Positions 1 through 5,038 of a stretch of 5,038 nucleotides of DNA are shown piece after piece. The notes beneath the pieces are model-generated. The model saw nothing but the letters and a program-made list of their open reading frames with translations. It ran no database searches and was not told the origin of the DNA. A program made the position numbers and the translations under genes. Where the stretch lies: NCBI GenBank assembly GCA_025456495.1, contig JALOKO010000331.1, forward strand, positions 1 to 5,038, written 5' to 3'. Origin of the DNA: Bryobacterales bacterium (GTDB taxonomy: Bacteria > Acidobacteriota > Terriglobia > Bryobacterales > Bryobacteraceae). Within the stretch, counting starts at the first letter, position 1, and every line of letters starts with the position of its first letter.

Positions 1-113
1 GTCGGGCGCTGTTGAATGTGGCGCGGATGGGCAAGTTTTCCAGTGATCGCACCATCCAGCAATATGCCCGGGATATTTGGAAGATTCCTGCTCAACCGGG
101 TACGACAACCTAG
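1..113 (+). CDS. glgP: Glycogen/alpha-glucan phosphorylase, C-terminal end (5' part outside window)
   Basis: Only the last 36 codons and the TAG stop (111-113) are visible; the frame starts at base 3 and bases 1-2 close the preceding codon. The visible peptide begins RALLNVARMGKFSSDRTIQQ and continues YARDIWKIP. The pattern N-x-A-R-x-G-K-F-S-S-D-R-T-I-x-x-Y-A-x-x-I-W is the family signature at the extreme C-terminus of bacterial glycogen/maltodextrin phosphorylases (GT35). Family knowledge: the enzyme uses pyridoxal phosphate and inorganic phosphate to release glucose-1-phosphate from the non-reducing ends of alpha-1,4-glucan in the cytosol, stopping about four residues from a branch. The catalytic core and cofactor lysine lie outside the window and cannot be checked. 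The next gene encodes the matching debranching enzyme, which supports the call. A maltodextrin-specific phosphorylase (malP) cannot be excluded from the tail alone. Confidence 0.9.
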   Translation, partial: RALLNVARMGKFSSDRTIQQYARDIWKIPAQPGTTT

Positions 114-116
114 GAA
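112..116 (+). promoter_or_regulatory. Shine-Dalgarno sequence of glgX, overlapping the glgP stop codon
   Basis: AGGAA lies 9 bases before the GTG at 126, which is good spacing, and it shares bases with the TAG stop of glgP (111-113). This decides in favour of GTG 126 as the glgX start over the in-frame ATG at 138, which would be 21 bases away. Ribosomes ending glgP would sit on this site, so translational coupling is likely (inference). Confidence 0.65.
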
Positions 117-125
117 TGATTCGAC

Positions 126-2255
126 GTGCAACCACCGATGAACTCGCGTGATAAGTTATTGGAATTGATGTCCCCGGACTTTGGCGTTTACCAGGGGTCG
201 CCGTTGCCTTTCGGCGCCACTCCCGCCCGGTCCGGTATCAACTTCAGCCTCTACTCTAAGCTCGCAACCAACGTAAATCTCGTTTTGTATTATCCGGGGG
301 ACCAGGAGATCCTGTTGGAATTGCCTCTTGATCCTGACCGCAATCGAACCGGTAACGTGTGGCATATTTTCCTGCGCGGGATTGATCCTCGAGTAGAGTA
401 TGGATATCGCCTGGATTGCAAGCCAAATCACCGGCCGCATATCCAGCGCTTCTTTCCCAACAAGGTACTTTTGGATCCTTATGCAAAAGCCGTAACCGGC
501 GGCGAGGTGTGGCGCGGGGACGAAAAACGGCTGACGAAGATGTGGCCCAGTGCCCGTCCTCGGCGCAGTGTAATTGTCGACGATCTGTTTGAGTGGGATC
601 TGGATCAACCGCTGAACATTCCGCTGGCCGATTCGGTTCTCTATGAATTACATGCCAGAGGCTATACGGCCCATAGTTCTTCGGCGGTCAGTCGGCCCGG
701 CACCTATATTGGGCTAACAGAAAAGATCCCGCACCTGAAGGAACTCGGGGTAACGGCGGTGGAATTGTTGCCGGTAGCCGAATTCGAAGAGGTGGAGGAG
801 CCGCGCTACAACCCCAAGACGGGCGAGCGCCTCGTGAATTTCTGGGGCTATCAGCCCATGTCGTTCTTTGCGCCGAAGGCCTCCTATGGGGCTGACCCCT
901 ACTTCGGGGCGCAGGTTCGCGAGTTCAAAGAGATGGTGAAGCGCTTCCATGCCGCGGGTATCGAAGTGATTCTGGATGTGGTGTTCAACCACTCCGCCGA
1001 GGGGGATGAGCGTGGGTCCACCTCTTCCTTCCGCGGCATCGACAACGAAACCTATTACATGTTGCACCCGGCGACGGGCCGCTATCACGACTATTCCGGT
1101 TGCGGCAATACGTTGAATTGCAACCACACCGTGGTGCGCAATATGATTATCGACTGCCTGCATTATTGGGTTACCGAAATGCACGTGGATGGCTTCCGTT
1201 TCGACCTGGCTTCCATTCTGGGTCGAGGACAGAACGGCGAAGTACTGGCGAACCCCCCGCTGTTGGAGCATATTGCCGGTGACCCGGTTCTGGCCAACAC
1301 CAAAATCATCGCCGAAGCCTGGGATGCCGCCGGGCTCTATCAGGTGGGGAGCTTTCCGGCATGGGGCCGCTGGGCAGAGTGGAATGGCAAGTACCGGGAC
1401 GAGATCCGTCGATTCGTGAAGGGTGACCCCGGCATGACCCAGTCGCTGGCGCGCCGCCTGGTTGGAAGCCCTGATTTGTACCGCTCCAGCAATCGCCACC
1501 CCTATCACAGCATCAATTTCGTCACCTGCCACGACGGGTTCACGATGCTGGATCTGGTGAGCTTCAACGACAAGCACAACCTGGCAAACGGTGAGGACAA
1601 TCGCGATGGCGGCAACGATAACCACAGTTGGAATTGCGGCGCCGAGGGTGAGACCAACGATCCTGCTGTGCTGGATTTGCGCCAGCGTCAGGTGAAGAAC
1701 TTCGCGGCCTTGCTGTTGCTGTCGCACGGGGTGCCCATGTTGCTGGCAGGCGACGAATTCGGCCGCACCCAACGCGGCAACAACAATGCCTATTGCCAGG
1801 ACAACGACATCAGCTGGGTGGACTGGAGACTGCGCAAGAAGAACGCCGATCTGTTCCGATTCTTCCAGCGACTCATCGCCTTTCGTAAACAGCACCGTGT
1901 CCTGCGGCCTGACCGTTTCGCTGACGATCCGCACAGCAGTGGCGCTCGCGTCCACTGGCACGGTGTCCGGCTGCACGAACCGGATTGGGGATACCATTCC
2001 CACACGCTGGCCGCCCACTTCTTCGGCCCGGCCGAACGCCGGGAAGGCGAGCACATTTACCTGATCGCCAACGCCCATTGGGAAGCGCACGACTTCGAAC
2101 TGCCGGTGCTTGGGCGCAAAGTCTGGCATCGCTTCGCGGATACTTCGCTGGCCTCTCCGGATGACATCGCCCGGCCTGGCTTTGAGGCGGAACTGGGCAA
2201 CCAGTTGCGCTACACGGCATCGCCGCGCAGCGTCGTGGTGCTGGTGGGCAAGTAA
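126..2255 (+). CDS. glgX: Glycogen debranching enzyme GlgX (isoamylase-type, GH13)
   Basis: A complete 709-residue cytosolic enzyme that hydrolyses alpha-1,6 branch points of glycogen or phosphorylase limit dextrin, releasing short malto-oligosaccharides. The N-terminal part (about residues 22-120, from GSPLPFGATPARSGINFSLY) is a CBM48/isoamylase N-domain. The GH13 barrel follows from about residue 165. All four GH13 motifs are present: region I DVVFNH (284-289), region II GFRFD with nucleophile Asp360, region III IIAEAWD with acid/base Glu397, and region IV FVTCHD with the transition-state stabiliser Asp470. Stretches typical of the GlgX/TreX/plant isoamylase group are NGEDNRDG (488-495), SWNCG (501-505) and AGDEFGRTQRGNNNAYCQDN (541-560). 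A beta-rich C-domain ends at residue 709. The length is somewhat above E. coli GlgX (about 657) and close to TreX-like members. No signal peptide is seen. The GTG start is supported by AGGAA 9 bases upstream. It follows glgP by 12 bases, so the two probably form an operon. The first ~200 codons are less GC-rich than the rest. Confidence 0.96.
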   Translation: MQPPMNSRDKLLELMSPDFGVYQGSPLPFGATPARSGINFSLYSKLATNVNLVLYYPGDQEILLELPLDPDRNRTGNVWHIFLRGIDPRVEYGYRLDCKPNHRPHIQRFFPNKVLLDPYAKAVTGGEVWRGDEKRLTKMWPSARPRRSVIVDDLFEWDLDQPLNIPLADSVLYELHARGYTAHSSSAVSRPGTYIGLTEKIPHLKELGVTAVELLPVAEFEEVEEPRYNPKTGERLVNFWGYQPMSFFAPKASYGADPYFGAQVREFKEMVKRFHAAGIEVILDVVFNHSAEGDERGSTSSFRGIDNETYYMLHPATGRYHDYSGCGNTLNCNHTVVRNMIIDCLHYWVTEMHVDGFRFDLASILGRGQNGEVLANPPLLEHIAGDPVLANTKIIAEAWDAAGLYQVGSFPAWGRWAEWNGKYRDEIRRFVKGDPGMTQSLARRLVGSPDLYRSSNRHPYHSINFVTCHDGFTMLDLVSFNDKHNLANGEDNRDGGNDNHSWNCGAEGETNDPAVLDLRQRQVKNFAALLLLSHGVPMLLAGDEFGRTQRGNNNAYCQDNDISWVDWRLRKKNADLFRFFQRLIAFRKQHRVLRPDRFADDPHSSGARVHWHGVRLHEPDWGYHSHTLAAHFFGPAERREGEHIYLIANAHWEAHDFELPVLGRKVWHRFADTSLASPDDIARPGFEAELGNQLRYTASPRSVVVLVGK

Positions 2256-2284
2256 CCGGCCATTCGTACGCGCAGCCCTTCGTC

Positions 2285-2310
2285 GCGCCAAGCCCCGCCT
2301 GGCGCCAAGC
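2285..2310. repeat. Short GC-rich inverted repeat with overlapping 9-base direct repeat, between glgX and the ALDH7 gene
   Basis: GCGCCA (2285-2290) and TGGCGC (2300-2305) are perfect 6-base inverted arms around a 9-base loop. The 9-mer GCGCCAAGC occurs twice in direct orientation, at 2285-2293 and 2302-2310, 17 bases apart. The hairpin has no T-run after it, so it is not a convincing intrinsic terminator. It could be an operator, an mRNA-stabilising hairpin, or chance in a GC-rich spacer. Only the repeats themselves are seen; any role is inference. Confidence 0.35.
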
Positions 2311-2325
2311 AACAGCAGCCTTCGA

Positions 2326-2331
2326 TACAAT
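2326..2331 (+). promoter_or_regulatory. Possible -10 element (TACAAT) immediately upstream of the ALDH7 start
   Basis: TACAAT matches the sigma70 -10 consensus TATAAT at five of six bases and stands out in a GC-rich spacer. Its last base is six bases before the ATG at 2338, so transcription would begin at or next to the start codon, giving a leaderless mRNA. No good -35 lies 17 bases upstream (the site there reads CGCCAA). The call therefore rests on the -10 and on the lack of a well-placed Shine-Dalgarno sequence. Confidence 0.3.
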
Positions 2332-2337
2332 CAGGCC

Positions 2338-3870
2338 ATGTCGGCTGATCCTTCCGCTATCCTCGACGCGCTGCAGGTGGCGCCGGATTGCTCCGGTGTC
2401 TGCGGCAAGCATTGGGTTCTGTCACCGGCCGGCGAGTGGCTTCCCAGCTTCAATCCCTCCACGGGGCGCATTCTGGGAAGGGTGTGCATGGGCGGCGTGC
2501 CGGATTACGAGAAGATCCTGGCGGACGCCACGGAAGTAGCGGCGCGCTGGCGCCTGTTGCCCGCGCCGCTTCGGGGCGAGGTCGTCCGCCAAATTGGTGA
2601 GGAACTCCGTGCCCACAAGCAGCAGTTAGGCGCTCTGGTGAGCCTGGAGATGGGCAAGATTCTTGTCGAGGGCGAGGGCGAGGTGCAGGAGATGATCGAC
2701 ATGGCCGACTTCGCCACCGGCCTGTCACGCCAGCTCTACGGGCTCAGCATGCATAGTGAGCGTCCCGGTCATCGCATGTTTGAGCAATGGCATCCGCTGG
2801 GGATTGTGGGTGTGATTACGGCCTTCAATTTTCCGGTGGCCGTGTGGGCTTGGAACGCGCTTTTGGCCGCCGTTTGCGGCAATGTGGTGGTGTGGAAGCC
2901 ATCGCCCGCCACCCCGCTGTGCGCCATTGCCGTGCAGCAGATCTGCAACCGCGTGCTGGCCCGTCACGGGTTCCCGGGCGTCTTTCAGTTGATTGTTGGC
3001 GATACGACGAAGATCGGCGAGCGGATGGTGGCCGACCGGCGAATCCCCCTCATTAGCGCCACCGGGTCCACTGCCATGGGCAAGCGGGTGGGGGAAGTGG
3101 TGGCCCAGCGTCTGGGGCGCAGCCTTTTGGAATTGGGGGGCAACAACGCCATCATTGTGATGCACGATGCGGATCTTGCGCTGGCGCTGCGCGCGGTGAT
3201 GTTCGGCGCAGTGGGCACCTCTGGCCAGCGCTGCACAACAACGCGCCGTTTGTTTTTGCATCAGGCCATCGCCGATTCCTTCATTCCGCGCTTGGTGGCG
3301 GCCTACCAGCAGGTGCCCATTGGTGATCCGCTGGATGGAAAAACGCTCATGGGGCCGCTCATCAATGCCAAGGCCGTCGCTGCGATGCGCGAAGGCATTC
3401 GCGAGGCCCAGCAGCAAGGAGCGCAGTTGCTTTATGGCGGCGAGCCGCTACCGGAATTGGGCGAGTGCTTTGTCCGCCCGGCCATCCTTCGCGTACAGAA
3501 GCCCATTCCCTTGATGCGCCAGGAGATCTTTGCGCCCATCCTGTACGTGTGTTCCTTCGTCTCTCTGGAGGATGCCATCCGGATGCAGAACGACGTGCCC
3601 CAAGGCTTGTCATCGGCCATCTTCACGCGCGGGCTGCAGGCAAGTGAGCAGTTCCTGTCGCCGGCGGGCAGCGATTGCGGCATCGCCAACGTCAACATCG
3701 GAACCAGTGGCGCTGAGATCGGCGGGGCTTTCGGCGGCGAGAAGGATACCGGGGGCGGTCGCGAATCCGGCAGCGACTCCTGGAAGGCGTACATGCGTCG
3801 ACAGACGGTGACGGTGAACTACAGCGATGCCCTGCCGCTGGCGCAAGGCATCACGTTTGGGGAAGTCTAG
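2338..3870 (+). CDS. ALDH7-family aldehyde dehydrogenase (antiquitin type; probable alpha-aminoadipate semialdehyde dehydrogenase)
   Basis: A complete 510-residue enzyme, the usual length for ALDH7. Family members oxidise alpha-aminoadipate semialdehyde (in equilibrium with piperideine-6-carboxylate) to alpha-aminoadipate with NAD(P)+ in lysine breakdown; some also act on other aldehydes. Visible ALDH residues: oxyanion Asn164 in TAFNFP, cofactor-binding Lys187 in VWKPSP, the G243xxxxG248 Rossmann motif in ATGSTAMG, general base Glu265 in LELGGNN, and nucleophile Cys299 in GQRCTT. ALDH7-specific features are the glutamate of GEVQE (Glu118) and Arg298 before the cysteine, which correspond by eye to the carboxylate-handling Glu121 and Arg301 of human ALDH7A1. 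The long C-terminal signature EIGGAFGGEKDTGGGRESGS (from 460) and SWKAYMRRQT are also present. I chose ATG 2338 because the protein then begins like other ALDH7 proteins. The frame is open further up to 2110, but that part overlaps glgX and resembles nothing. The only purine-rich site, AGG at 2333-2335, is too close to the ATG to be a normal ribosome site. The bacterial counterpart is sometimes called amaB or pcd; I leave the symbol open because no lysine genes are in view. Confidence 0.94.
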   Translation: MSADPSAILDALQVAPDCSGVCGKHWVLSPAGEWLPSFNPSTGRILGRVCMGGVPDYEKILADATEVAARWRLLPAPLRGEVVRQIGEELRAHKQQLGALVSLEMGKILVEGEGEVQEMIDMADFATGLSRQLYGLSMHSERPGHRMFEQWHPLGIVGVITAFNFPVAVWAWNALLAAVCGNVVVWKPSPATPLCAIAVQQICNRVLARHGFPGVFQLIVGDTTKIGERMVADRRIPLISATGSTAMGKRVGEVVAQRLGRSLLELGGNNAIIVMHDADLALALRAVMFGAVGTSGQRCTTTRRLFLHQAIADSFIPRLVAAYQQVPIGDPLDGKTLMGPLINAKAVAAMREGIREAQQQGAQLLYGGEPLPELGECFVRPAILRVQKPIPLMRQEIFAPILYVCSFVSLEDAIRMQNDVPQGLSSAIFTRGLQASEQFLSPAGSDCGIANVNIGTSGAEIGGAFGGEKDTGGGRESGSDSWKAYMRRQTVTVNYSDALPLAQGITFGEV

Positions 3871-3904
3871 CGAAAGGGCGGCGTCAGTAGACCCCTAGCC
3901 TGCC

Positions 3905-3928
3905 CTGCCGCTTGCCAATAGCGGACAG
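3905..3928. terminator. Weak hairpin between convergent ALDH7 gene and nadB; possible terminator
   Basis: CTG-CCGCT (3905-3912) pairs with AGCGG-A-CAG (3920-3928), giving an eight-pair stem with one bulged A and a seven-base loop. On the + strand it is followed by CTTGCCTTCTT, moderately T-rich but not a true U-run. On the - strand no T-run follows. It lies 34 bases after the ALDH7 stop and 22 bases past the nadB stop, where a terminator for either gene would be expected. The rest of the 80-base gap (3871-3950) shows nothing else. Confidence 0.3.
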
Positions 3929-3950
3929 CTTGCCTTCTTGCGACTCCCCG

Positions 3951-5038
3951 CTAAAGAAAACTCACTGCCTGCCCCAGAGACACCACGGAGTGCTTGCGGA
4001 ACGCATCCTGCTTGCCGGGGAAATCCAGCCGGTGGTGCGCGCCGCGGCTTTCTTCCCGCGCCAGGGCGCAGCGGGCGATCAGCTCCAGCACCTGCTTCAT
4101 GTTGCGCAATTCGTGGCGTGAGCGGCTTCCGGCGCCGCTGGCTTCGGTGACCTCCCCCAACTGCCGCAACAGGCAATCCAGCCGCGCCCGGTCGCGCAGC
4201 AGGCTGCACTTTTCCCAGGCCATCGTCCGCAGCGCACCCTCGTCGATGTCGGGGAATTGCGCGTCTTGCGGCGCCTCACCCTGCTCCCGCGGCGCAGTGG
4301 CCCAGCGTTTCATCGCGCTGCCGGCCAAAGCCCCAAAGACCAGCCCCTCCAACAGCGAATTGCTGGCCAGCCGGTTGGCGCCATGCACGCCGGTACAGGC
4401 CACTTCCCCGGCAAGGTACAGGCGGGCCAGGCTGCTCATTCCGGAAAGTCCGCTGCGCACTCCGCCCATCGCGTAGTGAGCGGCAGGCGTGACCGGCGCC
4501 GCCTGCTTGCCCAGATCGATGCCAAACACCTTGCATGTGGCGTAGATGCGTGGGAATCGCTGCTCCACAAAGCCGTCGGGTAGGTGGGTGAGATCCAAAA
4601 GCACATGGTCCGTCCCGGTTTGTTGCGATTCGGTGAGGATTGCGCGAGCCACCACGTCGCGGGGCGCCAGTTCCAGCATGGGCGAGTAGCGCTGCATGAA
4701 ACGCTCCCCATGGACGTTGCGCAGGTAAGCTCCCTCGCCGCGAAGGGCCTCCGACAGCAGGAAACGGGGGGCGCCAGGGATCATCAGCGCCGTGGGGTGG
4801 AACTGCACAAACTCCAGATCGCTGAGTTCAGCGCCCGCGCGATAGGCCACTGCCACGCCGTCGCCGGTGGCCACATCGGGGTTGGTGGTATCGCGATAGA
4901 TGCGGCCCATGCCGCCCGTGGCCAGCAAGGTGGCGCGCGCGTGGACGGGCGTCAGTTTCTTGCTGAGCTCGTCGAAGAACACGGCCCCGGTCACCGCCGT
5001 GCGGTCGTTCTGCTGGCGCAATACCAGCAGGTCCGTCA
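3951..5038 (-). CDS. nadB: L-aspartate oxidase NadB, C-terminal two thirds (N-terminus outside window)
   Basis: A flavoenzyme of the cytosol that oxidises L-aspartate to iminoaspartate, the first step of de novo NAD synthesis; NadA then makes quinolinate from it. The reading frame runs off the right edge: 361 codons are visible, starting TDLLVLRQQ (the first two bases, at 5038-5037, finish a preceding codon). Against E. coli NadB from memory, a constant offset of 164 maps active-site positions in visible numbering: His80 in FVQFHPTAL (E. coli His244), Ser95 in LLSEALRGEG (Thr259), Arg126 in LAPRD (Arg290), His187 in AAHYAMGG (His351), and Arg222 in GANRLASNSLLEG (Arg386). The FAD-contacting GEVACTGVHG and the C-terminal helical domain with REESRG (327-332), near the end of the family pattern, are intact. 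The N-terminal dinucleotide-binding GxGxxG lies outside the window. No true start is visible; a TTG at 5021 is internal. The SdhA/FrdA relatives are excluded by the HGANRLASNSLLE and REESRG pattern. The gene converges on the ALDH7 gene and its promoter is out of view. Confidence 0.96.
   Translation of the reverse strand, partial: TDLLVLRQQNDRTAVTGAVFFDELSKKLTPVHARATLLATGGMGRIYRDTTNPDVATGDGVAVAYRAGAELSDLEFVQFHPTALMIPGAPRFLLSEALRGEGAYLRNVHGERFMQRYSPMLELAPRDVVARAILTESQQTGTDHVLLDLTHLPDGFVEQRFPRIYATCKVFGIDLGKQAAPVTPAAHYAMGGVRSGLSGMSSLARLYLAGEVACTGVHGANRLASNSLLEGLVFGALAGSAMKRWATAPREQGEAPQDAQFPDIDEGALRTMAWEKCSLLRDRARLDCLLRQLGEVTEASGAGSRSRHELRNMKQVLELIARCALAREESRGAHHRLDFPGKQDAFRKHSVVSLGQAVSFL

Noticed and set aside
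138..140. ATG as an alternative glgX start
   Set aside because: It is 21 bases from the AGGAA, while GTG 126 is 9 bases away. The choice changes only four residues, so it cannot be settled absolutely.
116..151. A 12-codon mini-ORF starting at ATG 116 and overlapping the glgX start
   Set aside because: It has no Shine-Dalgarno spacing of its own: the AGGAA overlaps the ATG. Nothing in the peptide suggests a leader or attenuator.
714..2330. A 538-codon open frame on the minus strand opposite glgX
   Set aside because: It lies antisense to a gene with all catalytic motifs intact. Its translation is rich in Arg, Ala, Val and Gln with no recognisable domain, as expected from the codon bias of a GC-rich gene read backwards.
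2110..2337. Upstream in-frame extension of the ALDH7 gene giving a 586-residue protein
   Set aside because: The extra 76 residues overlap the end of glgX in another frame, are Arg/Trp-rich and do not resemble an ALDH N-terminus. ALDH7 similarity begins right after the ATG at 2338.
2725..3417. A 230-codon minus-strand frame opposite the ALDH7 gene
   Set aside because: Antisense shadow: low-complexity His/Arg/Gly-rich translation and no motif, against a complete conserved gene on the other strand.
3994..4583. Several plus-strand frames of 100-160 codons opposite nadB
   Set aside because: They are antisense to conserved NadB sequence, including the REESRG and HGANRLASNSLLE regions, and show no domain of their own.
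1..5038. Possibility of an undescribed defence, mobile or secondary-metabolite system
   Set aside because: Coding sequence fills nearly the whole window with four well-known metabolic families, both gaps are about 80 bases, and I see no transposase, recombinase, toxin, repeat array or unexplained gene.

Overview
The window looks like an ordinary chromosomal stretch of a GC-rich bacterium. It holds four protein-coding genes packed closely together: the tail of a glycogen phosphorylase gene (glgP), a complete glycogen debranching enzyme gene (glgX), a complete ALDH7-family (antiquitin-type) aldehyde dehydrogenase gene, and, on the opposite strand, the 3' two thirds of an L-aspartate oxidase gene (nadB). 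All reading frames are intact. I see no RNA genes, mobile elements, CRISPR arrays or long repeats. Hand-counted GC is about 54% over the first 720 bases and about 60-67% in the sampled later stretches. Gene content (cytosolic glycogen breakdown, lysine-type semialdehyde oxidation, de novo NAD synthesis) fits a free-living bacterium, probably Gram-negative. An acidobacterial or proteobacterial origin is possible, but the sequence alone does not settle the phylum.

Layout. Positions 1-113 (+): C-terminal 36 residues of glgP. Positions 126-2255 (+): glgX, starting 12 bases after the glgP stop with a Shine-Dalgarno sequence that overlaps that stop, so the two are almost certainly co-transcribed. 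Positions 2256-2337: an 82-base gap with a short GC-rich inverted repeat, a 9-base direct repeat and a -10-like TACAAT placed just before the next ATG. Positions 2338-3870 (+): the ALDH7 gene. Positions 3871-3950: an 80-base gap between converging genes, with one small hairpin. Positions 3951-5038 (-): nadB, whose first ~164 codons lie beyond the right edge.

How the genes work together. GlgP shortens the outer chains of glycogen to limit-dextrin stubs, and GlgX hydrolyses the alpha-1,6 branch points, so these two form a glycogen-mobilising pair. The ALDH7 enzyme probably oxidises alpha-aminoadipate semialdehyde to alpha-aminoadipate with NAD(P)+ and has no obvious metabolic link to glycogen. 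NadB begins NAD synthesis by oxidising L-aspartate to iminoaspartate and is transcribed towards the others. I looked for an undescribed system and did not find one. The items worth a second look are modest: a composition step inside glgX, the small repeats and possible leaderless start before the ALDH7 gene, and a few divergent positions in NadB.
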